The notes under the pieces are model-generated. The model was not told where the DNA came from. It searched no databases and was given only the letters and a program-made list of their open reading frames with translations. Positions 33,951 through 41,593 of a stretch of DNA of 64,000 bases are shown one piece after another. Location: positions 95,636 to 159,635 of the forward strand of contig JAUMMZ010000045.1 of the NCBI GenBank assembly GCA_031296755.1, read 5' to 3'. The position numbers and the translations under genes were made by a program. The stretch comes from Collinsella sp. Lineage in GTDB: Bacteria; Actinomycetota; Coriobacteriia; Coriobacteriales; Coriobacteriaceae. The number at the start of each line of letters is the position of its first letter. Within the stretch, counting starts at the first letter, position 1.

Positions 33951-34880
33951 CTACCTGTTTGCTTCAATGAGCTTTTCAAGCCGTAAAACACGATGGTAGA
34001 GGGCTGACTTCGACAAGGGAGGGTCAGCCATCTCCCCCAAATCACGCAGCGACAGATCAGGATAGCGCTCGCGCAGGTCGCAAAAGACCGCCAAGGCATC
34101 CGGAAGCGCATCGCGAAGGCCACGCTGCTCGAGCTCATCGATAAGCGCAAGCTGATGTTGGGCGGCACCGGCGCTTCTGGTCTGGTTGGCGAGCTCGGCA
34201 TTCACGCGACGGTTCACATCGTTCTTAACCAACTTGACCGCGCGCGCCTCCTCAATCTCGGCAACGCTGCGCTTGGCACCAATCAGCTTTAATAGATGCT
34301 CGATTTCCTCGGCGCTCTTAATGTACACGGCATATGACCCCCGCCGTGCATTAACACGAGCATGGACCCCAATCTGCTCCAACAGATCGCAAAGTCCCTT
34401 GGCATATTGCTCGCCCTGCACAGCGATCTCCAAATGAAAATCGCCGCGTGGATCGGCCACGAAGCCGCCCGCGATGAGCGCGCCGCGGATATAGGCAAGT
34501 CTACAGCAAGGACGGGCAACGATATGTCGGGGCACGCCGGCGACAAGTCCTCCCCTACGGTCGAGGATACCCAGCAGAACCAAGGCCTTATCCAGGTCTG
34601 GCTGATCAGGCAAGGTGATGAGGTAGTTTCGAACCTTATGCAAGACAGATTTGCGGACGGTGAACTCCGTTTTGAGCTTAAGGATACGATGCGTCAGCGT
34701 GATCATCGTGCGCGCGACGGCTCCCGTCTCAGTCGCAACCGTCAAACGATACCGCCCAGAGCCGGCAAGCGAGAGCGTACCGCTCACGCGCGTGAGGGCG
34801 GCAAGCGTCGACAAGTCGCAGTATTCACATTCGGGTTCGCAGCGCGCAAGCTCGTCGCGCACCTCAGCGGTAAACGACAT
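33951..34880 (-). CDS. whiA: DNA-binding protein WhiA
   Basis: WhiA (309 residues) combines an N-terminal domain related to LAGLIDADG homing endonucleases, without nuclease function, and a C-terminal helix-turn-helix (about residues 220-305; LSLRDLGEMADPPLSKSALY). In actinobacteria it regulates division and development genes. It starts 6 nt after rapZ. The usual neighbour yvcK is not between them. Confidence 0.95.
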   Translation of the reverse strand: MSFTAEVRDELARCEPECEYCDLSTLAALTRVSGTLSLAGSGRYRLTVATETGAVARTMITLTHRILKLKTEFTVRKSVLHKVRNYLITLPDQPDLDKALVLLGILDRRGGLVAGVPRHIVARPCCRLAYIRGALIAGGFVADPRGDFHLEIAVQGEQYAKGLCDLLEQIGVHARVNARRGSYAVYIKSAEEIEHLLKLIGAKRSVAEIEEARAVKLVKNDVNRRVNAELANQTRSAGAAQHQLALIDELEQRGLRDALPDALAVFCDLRERYPDLSLRDLGEMADPPLSKSALYHRVLRLEKLIEANR

Positions 34881-34886
34881 GCAGGC

Positions 34887-35807
34887 CTATGCCTTCGTGT
34901 TGGCGCGCGACAGGTCGCGGTGGGAAATGCTCACATGATACTGAGCGCCTTCCAGGTAACGGGCCGTGGCCTCGGCAATGGCAACGCTGCGGTGCTGGCC
35001 GCCCGTGCAGCCGATGGCGATAGAAAGCTGCGGCTTACCCTCCGCGATATAGCCCGGCATCACCGTATCGAGCAGCTGTGTCCAAGCCTTCCAAAACTCC
35101 TGCGTCTTGGGATGGTCCAGAACAAAATCGGAGACCTTTTTATCGAGACCGGTCATCGTGCGCATCTCGGGATCGTAGAACGGATTGGGCAGGAAGCGGA
35201 CGTCGATCATAATGTCCGCCTCGACGGGCATGCCGTGCTTAAAGCCAAACGAGAACACGTGGACGTCCATGAGCTGCTGGTCGGACAGCTCGGAAAATGC
35301 CATACGTAGCTTGTTGCGCAGCGCAGAGGTGCGCAGACGGCTCGTGTCGATAATCATATCGGCTCGGTCGCGCACGCCCTGAAGCTGAAGGCGCTCGCGC
35401 TGAATGGCATCGGCCGTAGTCTCCCCCGGCTTGGCAATGGGATGACGGCGGCGATTTTCGCTGTAGCGACGAATCAGCACCTCGTCAGAAGCCTCCAGGA
35501 ACACGATGTCGCAGCTCATCTCGCGCTCTTCGAGCGCGGCGACCGCATCGAGCAGCTCGTCAAACAGTCCCTGGCTACGCAAATCGCAGGTGACGGCGAG
35601 ATGCCTGCCCACGCCCGTATTGATGCCGACGAGCTCGGCAAGCTGGGCGATGAGACGCGGAGGCAGGTTATCGATGCAAAAATAGCCCATGTCCTCGAAC
35701 ACGTGCATGGCCTGTGTGCGGCCTGATCCGGACATTCCGGTGATGATGACGATATCGGGGATGCGCTCCGAGCGCTCCGCCGCATCCATGGCATCTCCCT
35801 TTTGCAT
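34887..35807 (-). CDS. rapZ: RNase adapter protein RapZ
   Basis: RapZ (306 residues) has an N-terminal P-loop domain and a C-terminal phosphate/GlcN6P-binding domain, the part linked to glucosamine-6-phosphate sensing in E. coli. The Walker A is GMSGSGRTQ, with Arg replacing Lys, as is usual in actinobacterial homologues. Two starts fit: 35807 (GGGAGG at 6 nt) and 35789 (GGGAG at 5 nt); I chose the first. Upstream lies the nan-operon terminator, so rapZ-whiA have their own promoter or read-through. Confidence 0.93.
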   Translation of the reverse strand: MQKGDAMDAAERSERIPDIVIITGMSGSGRTQAMHVFEDMGYFCIDNLPPRLIAQLAELVGINTGVGRHLAVTCDLRSQGLFDELLDAVAALEEREMSCDIVFLEASDEVLIRRYSENRRRHPIAKPGETTADAIQRERLQLQGVRDRADMIIDTSRLRTSALRNKLRMAFSELSDQQLMDVHVFSFGFKHGMPVEADIMIDVRFLPNPFYDPEMRTMTGLDKKVSDFVLDHPKTQEFWKAWTQLLDTVMPGYIAEGKPQLSIAIGCTGGQHRSVAIAEATARYLEGAQYHVSISHRDLSRANTKA

Positions 35808-35828
35808 GTGTTGCCTCCCGAAAACAAG

Positions 35829-35860
35829 CGCGGGACCCAGCAACCCGGATCCCGCGCGGT
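35829..35860 (-). terminator. Terminator of the sialic-acid operon
   Basis: GCGCGGGA and TCCCGCGC enclose 14 nt, then TTGTTTT follows on the minus strand, just before the rapZ ribosome-binding site. Confidence 0.75.
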
Positions 35861-35908
35861 CAATTGCCTATATTGAGTATACCGCCCCGAGCGGATACGA
35901 GGCCTGTC

Positions 35909-36595
35909 TTACGCCTCAAGCGCAGCCTTGAACCAACTCGTAATACTCGTGGGGTGCGTGATGGCGGTGCCGACGACAACGGCCCAGGCGCCAGCATCGA
36001 TCGCGGCGCGAGCCTCCTCGGGCGTATGCACGCGACCCTCGCAAATGATGGGAAGGCCGGGGAATTCCTCGGTCGCCTGACGCAGGAGAGGCAGATCGGG
36101 GCCATCGGCCATGGTGCAGTCGATGGCGGCAACACCATGAGACAGCGTGGTGGACACCAGGTCGAAGCCCATGTCGACAGCACGACGAATATCCTCGATG
36201 GTGGCACAGTCGGCCATCAGGAGCACGCCCTCCTCGTGCAGCGGACGGAAAGTATCTTCGACGGTCTTGCCATCGGGACGCGGACGATCGGTGGCGTCGA
36301 TCGCCACGATATCGGCACCCGCAGCAACGCAGGCGCGAGCGTGGCGCAGCGTCGGCGTGATGTAAACGCCCTCGTACCCATCCTTCCACAGGCCGATAAC
36401 AGGAACCTCACAGCGACCCTTAATGGCGGCAATGTCGGCAAGGCCCTGGCAGCGAATGGCGGCGGCGCCGCCGAGCTCGCAAGCGCGAGACATTTGAGCC
36501 ATGGTCTCAGGCGTACGAAGCGGCTCGCCCATATACGCCTGAACGCTCACGACGAGCTTGCCCTTCAGGGACTGGATCAAAGGATCAACGGTCAT
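35909..36595 (-). CDS. nanE: N-acetylmannosamine-6-phosphate 2-epimerase
   Basis: NanE (228 residues, TIM barrel) converts ManNAc-6-P to GlcNAc-6-P. Motifs are LVVSVQAYMGEPL, GGAAAIRCQG, VIGLWKDGYEG and the phosphate-binding ICEGRVHTPEE. Last gene of the nan operon. The ATG 36595 has AAAGG about 12 nt upstream. Confidence 0.95.
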   Translation of the reverse strand: MTVDPLIQSLKGKLVVSVQAYMGEPLRTPETMAQMSRACELGGAAAIRCQGLADIAAIKGRCEVPVIGLWKDGYEGVYITPTLRHARACVAAGADIVAIDATDRPRPDGKTVEDTFRPLHEEGVLLMADCATIEDIRRAVDMGFDLVSTTLSHGVAAIDCTMADGPDLPLLRQATEEFPGLPIICEGRVHTPEEARAAIDAGAWAVVVGTAITHPTSITSWFKAALEA

Positions 36596-36620
36596 GTTCG
36601 ACTCAACCTTTCTCAAAACA

Positions 36621-36718
36621 GCCTTCTGAGACGCCGCACCTTGACGTTCAAACCGTCGCTCGCGTACCGAAGTACGCTTCGCTCCTCTTTCACGTCAATC
36701 TGCGGCACCTCAGAAGGC
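36621..36718 (+). repeat. Nested palindrome E4 between nanK and nanE (family B)
   Basis: Outer GCCTTCTGAG/CTCAGAAGGC, then GCCGCA/TGCGGC and TTGACGT/ACGTCAA, and apical GCGTAC-CGAA-GTACGC, which on the minus (operon) strand has a C-UUCG-G tetraloop. It shares its core with E5 at 17771-17870, while the arms differ but remain complementary. Confidence 0.7.
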
Positions 36719-36735
36719 ACACTTGGTAGTTATGT

Positions 36736-37701
36736 TTACTTCAACGAAGCAAGAAGATGCTCAGCGGCACCGATGAGCGGAGCATCGCCCTCCAGAGAAC
36801 CGATGAGGATCGGCGTGTCCTGAAGCGGATCGAGCGCCTGGCTGGCATAGCCCTCGTGCACCGAATCCTTCCACGTCTGCGAACGCCAATCGGGACCTTG
36901 GTGAATCACGCCACCCGAAAGCACGATGACCTCAGGGTCCAGGATGTTAGCGAGCGAGCCCAAGCTGGCACCCAGCGCAAAGCCGGCGTCATGGATGACC
37001 TCGGTCGCCTTTGCGTCGCCCGCACGGCACAGGTCGTTCACATCGCGACCGACCGAAGGACGGCTGGGGTCGACGCGACCAAAGCGCTCATCGTACATAC
37101 GACCAATGGAAGTGCCCGAAGCAACCGACTCCAGATGGCCGGAACGCCCGCAGGCGCAGGGAATACCGGCGGCAGCCGAGCACTCGATGTGGCCCATATG
37201 GCCAGCAGCACCATGGAAGCCCTGCATCACGCGGCCGTTCTCGACATATGCGCCACCGATGCCCGTACCGATGCCAAGACACAAGACGGAGAACTTGCCC
37301 TTGCCGACGCCCCAGTGGGCCTCGCCCAGAGCATGAGCCTGCACGTCGCCTACAACGGCAACGGGAAGACCGAGGTCCTCGCGCAGGCGCGGCCCCAACT
37401 GAACACCGGACCAGCCGGGCATGATCTCGTTGGCATACGCGATGGCGCCCGTCTTGGGATCGACGACGCCGGCGGCACCGATACCGACGCCAAGGACCTC
37501 GACATCGGGATTCGCCTCGAGAGCAGCCTTGATGGACGCCTCGATACGTTGGAAGACGGCCTCGCCGCCCTCTTGGGCCTCGGTGGGAACCTCGGCCTCA
37601 AAAACAGGATGGGGCACACTACCGTCAGCCGGGTACTCCATGATGGCAGTCGCGATCTTAGTTCCGCCGATATCGACAGAGCAGACGTACTTGTTCTCCA
37701 T
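36736..37701 (-). CDS. nanK: ROK-family N-acetylmannosamine kinase
   Basis: The 321-residue ROK kinase would phosphorylate ManNAc released by NanA. It has the N-terminal phosphate motif VDIGGTKIA and the ROK zinc region CACGRSGHLES. Normal ROK proteins have CxCGxxGCxE; here the third Cys is His, so the zinc site is altered though it could still bind metal. The assignment to ManNAc rests on its position between nanA and nanE; a glucokinase is possible. The start has AAGGAG at 6 nt. Confidence 0.88.
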   Translation of the reverse strand: MENKYVCSVDIGGTKIATAIMEYPADGSVPHPVFEAEVPTEAQEGGEAVFQRIEASIKAALEANPDVEVLGVGIGAAGVVDPKTGAIAYANEIMPGWSGVQLGPRLREDLGLPVAVVGDVQAHALGEAHWGVGKGKFSVLCLGIGTGIGGAYVENGRVMQGFHGAAGHMGHIECSAAAGIPCACGRSGHLESVASGTSIGRMYDERFGRVDPSRPSVGRDVNDLCRAGDAKATEVIHDAGFALGASLGSLANILDPEVIVLSGGVIHQGPDWRSQTWKDSVHEGYASQALDPLQDTPILIGSLEGDAPLIGAAEHLLASLK

Positions 37702-37785
37702 GTCGCTCTCCTTAGGAGATAAAAAACAACTACAGGAAATGCGCCGTCAGGCTAGCCGTCACAGCGCGGAAAAGGTTTTCCAGGT

Positions 37786-37860
37786 GCCCGAGATCGCCAA
37801 GAAACCGTGTGACCATTGATCTAATGGGTCATGGCCGCACGGTTGAACGGCGAGGTCGGG
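37786..37860. repeat. Nested palindrome E8 between nanA and nanK
   Basis: CCCGAGATCGCC pairs loosely with GGCGAGGTCGGG, then AACCGTG with CACGGTT, and TGACC-ATT/AAT-GGGTCA with a GATCT loop. It does not clearly share the conserved loops of family A or B. Confidence 0.45.
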
Positions 37861-37874
37861 TGCCCGGGGAAGCT

Positions 37875-38795
37875 TTACAGGAGACCGTTGTCCTGGAGGA
37901 CCTTCTTAATCGCCTCGACGTTCTCGCCGGTCATGGCCTTCACCGGGCGCGGCATGGTCGGGCTGTCGAAGATACCCATGAGGTTCATAGCGGTCTTGAA
38001 GGCGCCGACGCCACCGGCATAACCCTGGACGCCCGAGGTGACATCCCAGATGTGCGAAATCTCATTGAGGCGATCCTGCTCGGCCTTGACGGTAGCCCAG
38101 TCACCAGCCTGAGCGGCCTTCCACTGACGCACGTAGCCCTCGGGCTCAACGTTGGCGAGACCCGGAACGGAACCGTCGGCGCCACCGAGGTAGGCGCCGT
38201 CGACAACAACCTCGTGACCGGTGAGGATGCTCATCGGATGGCCGTTCTTCTCGTTCTCCTGAACGAGGTAGCGGAACGAGATGTCATCACCCGAGGAATC
38301 CTTGACGCCGGCCAGAACGCCCTCGGCACCGAGCTTGGCAAGGAGCTTCCACGGGAGCTTGGTGTGGACACACACGGGGATGTCATAGGCGAAGATGGGC
38401 AGGTCGAGTTCCTCATGCAGGATGCGGAAGTGCTCCTCGACCTCGGTCATGCCCTGCAGGGCATAGAACGGGCAGGTGGCGACAAGCGCATCGGCGCCCA
38501 GCTCCTGAGCGACCTTACCGTGCTCGATCATGCGCTCGGTCTCGGTGTCGATGATGCCGACCAGAACGGGAACGCGGTGGTCGACGATACGGACGGCCTC
38601 GGAGATGATCTGACGGCGACGCTCGTCGGTGGAGAAGACGACCTCGCCCGAGGAGCCCAGGAAGAACAAGCCATCGACGCCGGCATCGATCATGCGGTTG
38701 ATGCTGCGCTCAAAGGAGGCAACATCGAGCTGGTGGTCTTCGGTATCGGGAACAACGACGGGAGGGATAACGCCGGTGAATTTCTGAGTTGCCAC
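37875..38795 (-). CDS. nanA: N-acetylneuraminate lyase-like protein (DHDPS superfamily)
   Basis: The 306-residue aldolase of the DapA/NanA superfamily would split sialic acid to ManNAc and pyruvate. The Schiff-base Lys is in AGVKDSSGD, the substrate Tyr in FAYDIP, and the carboxylate loop in FLGSSGE (GxxGE, typical of the superfamily). The operon context with nanK, nanE and the transporter supports NanA over DapA. The start is GTG 38795 with AAGGAG at 6 nt. Confidence 0.85.
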   Translation of the reverse strand: MATQKFTGVIPPVVVPDTEDHQLDVASFERSINRMIDAGVDGLFFLGSSGEVVFSTDERRRQIISEAVRIVDHRVPVLVGIIDTETERMIEHGKVAQELGADALVATCPFYALQGMTEVEEHFRILHEELDLPIFAYDIPVCVHTKLPWKLLAKLGAEGVLAGVKDSSGDDISFRYLVQENEKNGHPMSILTGHEVVVDGAYLGGADGSVPGLANVEPEGYVRQWKAAQAGDWATVKAEQDRLNEISHIWDVTSGVQGYAGGVGAFKTAMNLMGIFDSPTMPRPVKAMTGENVEAIKKVLQDNGLL

Positions 38796-38863
38796 AAGAA
38801 TCTCCTTAGTTGTCTGGTGGGCAGCCCTATGCCGCCCACTCTTGTTGGCAGTGTCCAGGCCGT

Positions 38864-39715
38864 CTAGGCCAAAGAACACGAGTAGAACGTTTGGTTAAAA
38901 AAGTCGACGACTTCGTTTTCGAACGCATTGATGCGCTCGTGAGCGTATTTGGCATAGATGATATGTCTCCGGTCACACTCAAGACCGTTGAATACGGCAA
39001 ACTGATCCTTGGGATCGCTCACGGTATCCATGAGCGATGTGCCCATGAGCACCGATCCGCGCACCCGAGACGACAGCGCCTCGAGGCCGCCAGGAAGCGG
39101 ATTGGCAACCGCCGTGCAGGCGAGACCCCGCTCGTCCAGAGCAGAAACCGCCAGCGCGACTCCGCCGCCTAGACCCTCGCCCCATGCAAAGATGCGGTCG
39201 GGGTCCATGCCATCAAGATTGCGCGCCACCTTCGCCAGCGCGCAACCCCAACGGACGCGCTCGACAAAAGCGGGCGAAGAAATCCCCCGCTGCAGGTCGT
39301 CCGCACCAGCAACATCGTCATCCAGCGCGAGGACGGCATACCCCATGGCGGCAAATCTCGTCATGTGATGCCAGCCGCGCACAGGCCGATCGATATCGTG
39401 GAACATCAGGCACAGCGGCACGCGCTCAGACACTCGGGCACGACCGACAGGCTCGATCAAACGAGCGTGAATCGCATCGTCACCGAGCTCAAAGGAGACC
39501 TCCGAGTAACGGGCGCAGGGGTTAACAAAGTCAATCGCCGTAATGGCCAGGCCTTGAATCTCAAGATTCGAAGCGCATGTCTCTAAATCAGAAACATCTG
39601 CTTGGACATCACCGCGCCAGTCCCGATATTCTGCGAGCCTTGACGAAACCGTTCCAGGAATTCCCACGAGCCCGGGGACAATCAGCTCATTAACATTGCT
39701 CTCGCACTTAGACAT
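38864..39715 (-). CDS. AXE1-family hydrolase paralogue lacking the nucleophile Ser
   Basis: This 283-residue protein aligns with the neighbouring AXE1-family esterase, keeping the putative Asp230 (MDTVSDPKDQFAVFNGL) and His259 (YAHERI). The nucleophile elbow GxSxG, however, reads GEGLG (residues 179-183), with Gly181 in place of Ser. It should therefore be inactive as a Ser esterase, or act otherwise, for example as a binding or scaffold protein. It overlaps the stop of the upstream esterase by 8 nt. Confidence 0.75.
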   Translation of the reverse strand: MSKCESNVNELIVPGLVGIPGTVSSRLAEYRDWRGDVQADVSDLETCASNLEIQGLAITAIDFVNPCARYSEVSFELGDDAIHARLIEPVGRARVSERVPLCLMFHDIDRPVRGWHHMTRFAAMGYAVLALDDDVAGADDLQRGISSPAFVERVRWGCALAKVARNLDGMDPDRIFAWGEGLGGGVALAVSALDERGLACTAVANPLPGGLEALSSRVRGSVLMGTSLMDTVSDPKDQFAVFNGLECDRRHIIYAKYAHERINAFENEVVDFFNQTFYSCSLA

Positions 39716-40685
39716 GAGCCTCCCCTCCCTTGCAGAAAAACGGAATGATCAGATCGTCAAAATCCTGAATCTCCTCGTGGCCAAAGCCTTCAAAGAACTC
39801 ATGACGCTTTTCGCAGGTCAGGTTGTTATAGACCGCAAACTGCGTCGCTGGCGGGCAGACGATATCGGCTGTGCCGGTGCCAAACAGCACGGGGCATTTG
39901 ACCATAGGGGCAAAGTTCTTGGAATCGAAGTACGCCAGCTTGGCATAGGCTTCGTCAATACGAGTCGAGTCCTCGTCAAACCAGCGAGACCAATAGCGCA
40001 GGCCCTCGTAGGCAATGTCGTCTGCATCCAAATCCCAGACTAGGCGGAAATCTGACAGGAAGGGATAGAGGATGGCGGCACGATTGATAAGCTCGCTGTT
40101 AAGCGCACAGGTCGCAATGCCCAAACCACCACCCTGCGACGCGCCGTTCACAAACACACGAGAAAGATCGATGCCCTCGAGCTCGCGAACAATACGGCAC
40201 AGGATGCGAATATCTTGGTGCAAGCGGACATAGTAGAGGTTGGCCGGGTCGCCGTCGATGCCGGCGACGATATGCCCGGCAACCGTTGTGCCCTCAAATC
40301 CACCAATGTCCTCGGAGGGACCTCCTTGGCCGGGGCAGTCGAGGGCGATGAGTGCCATGCCCATGCCCGCAAACGACGCCTGCTCAAACCAGCTGCGGCT
40401 TGCACCCGGATACCCATGGAACTGAAGCACCAATGGCACGGGCTCGTCCGAGACGGGTTTAAGGTACTTGGCATGCAGGCGAGCGCCACACATGCCGGTA
40501 TACCAGAGGTCGAAAAGTTGGCAGGTCGCGGTATCGGTGACCGATGCCGTGTCGATCGCATAGTCAAGCCCGACGGCGTCGGCCTCGGCCATGCGATCCT
40601 TCCAAAAGAGATCGAAATCTGATGGACGGGGCATGGCGCCTCGATATTCACCAAATTGATGTTGTAGCTCCTGAGCACTTGGCAT
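39708..40685 (-). CDS. AXE1-family acetyl esterase
   Basis: The 325-residue alpha/beta hydrolase of the acetylxylan esterase/cephalosporin-C deacetylase family carries the full triad: Ser183 (GASQGG), Asp274 (GTADIVCPP) and His303 (GFGHEE). In this operon a role in removing O-acetyl groups from sialic acid (8- or 9-O-acetyl) before lyase action is attractive, but that is inference. The start is ATG 40685 (MPSAQEL), matching typical N-termini of the family. Confidence 0.85.
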   Translation of the reverse strand: MPSAQELQHQFGEYRGAMPRPSDFDLFWKDRMAEADAVGLDYAIDTASVTDTATCQLFDLWYTGMCGARLHAKYLKPVSDEPVPLVLQFHGYPGASRSWFEQASFAGMGMALIALDCPGQGGPSEDIGGFEGTTVAGHIVAGIDGDPANLYYVRLHQDIRILCRIVRELEGIDLSRVFVNGASQGGGLGIATCALNSELINRAAILYPFLSDFRLVWDLDADDIAYEGLRYWSRWFDEDSTRIDEAYAKLAYFDSKNFAPMVKCPVLFGTGTADIVCPPATQFAVYNNLTCEKRHEFFEGFGHEEIQDFDDLIIPFFCKGGEAHV

Positions 40686-40765
40686 GGCTCGTGAACCCAA
40701 CCTTTCGAAATCGCAACGGAGGTGCGCCCGGCAAGGGAACCGGGCGCACGGGAGGGAAAGCGAGG

Positions 40766-41593
40766 CTATTCGCCGAGCTTGGGGTGCAGCAGCGACGGCG
40801 CAGCGCCGAGCAGCATCTTGGTGTAGGGGTCCTGGGGATGCTGGAAGACCTGCTTGGCCTCGCCCTGCTCGACGATCTTGCCGCCATTCATAACGATGAT
40901 GTCGTCAGAGATATAGCGGACCGTCTGGATGTCATGGCTGATGAACACCATGGCCAGGCCGAGCTCCTTCTTAAGGTCGGTCAGCAGGTTCAGAATCTGC
41001 GCGCGGACCGAAACGTCCAGAGCCGAGGTGGGCTCGTCGGCGATGATGGCATCGGGGTTCAGCGACAGGGCACGGGCAATTGCGACGCGCTGGCGCTGGC
41101 CGCCCGAAAGCTGACCGGGAAGAACCTCGGCGGCGGAGCTGGGCAGACCGGTGAGCTCCAGGAGCTCTTTGACGCGCTTCTCCTGCTCGGCCTCGGTACC
41201 CAGGTTGTGGACGCGCATGGGGTCGAGCAGTTGCTCGCGAACGACCATGCGGGGGTTGAGCGCCGTGGCCGGGTTTTGAAACACGACCGAGATGACGCGA
41301 CCCATGTGGCGACGGTCCTCGGCGGTACGTTTGGTAACGTCCTTGCCCTTAAAGTAGACCTTGCCGCTCGTGGGGGCCTGCAGGCCGCACATGACGTTGG
41401 CGGTGGTGGACTTACCGCAACCGGACTCGCCGACGATGCCGATCGTCTGACCGGGCATGAGCTTAATCGTTACACCCTGGACGGCGTGAACCAGGTTGGG
41501 GTGCAGAATCGAGCCGGTACGGGTCCTAAAGGTGACGTGGACGTCATCAAGGAAGATGATCGGCTCGACGCCGTTGACTGCGGTCTCGCTCAT
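40766..41593 (-). CDS. Sialic-acid ABC transporter ATPase (OppF-type, SatD-like)
   Basis: The 275-residue ATPase has Walker A GESGCGKSTTA, signature LSGGQRQRVAIARA and Walker B AIIADEPTSAL. It begins 1 nt after the upstream permease-ATPase fusion, so the two ATPase domains would pair. Its C-terminus ends shortly after the D/H-loop and lacks the long Cys-cluster extension of typical OppF. Confidence 0.9.
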   Translation of the reverse strand: MSETAVNGVEPIIFLDDVHVTFRTRTGSILHPNLVHAVQGVTIKLMPGQTIGIVGESGCGKSTTANVMCGLQAPTSGKVYFKGKDVTKRTAEDRRHMGRVISVVFQNPATALNPRMVVREQLLDPMRVHNLGTEAEQEKRVKELLELTGLPSSAAEVLPGQLSGGQRQRVAIARALSLNPDAIIADEPTSALDVSVRAQILNLLTDLKKELGLAMVFISHDIQTVRYISDDIIVMNGGKIVEQGEAKQVFQHPQDPYTKMLLGAAPSLLHPKLGE

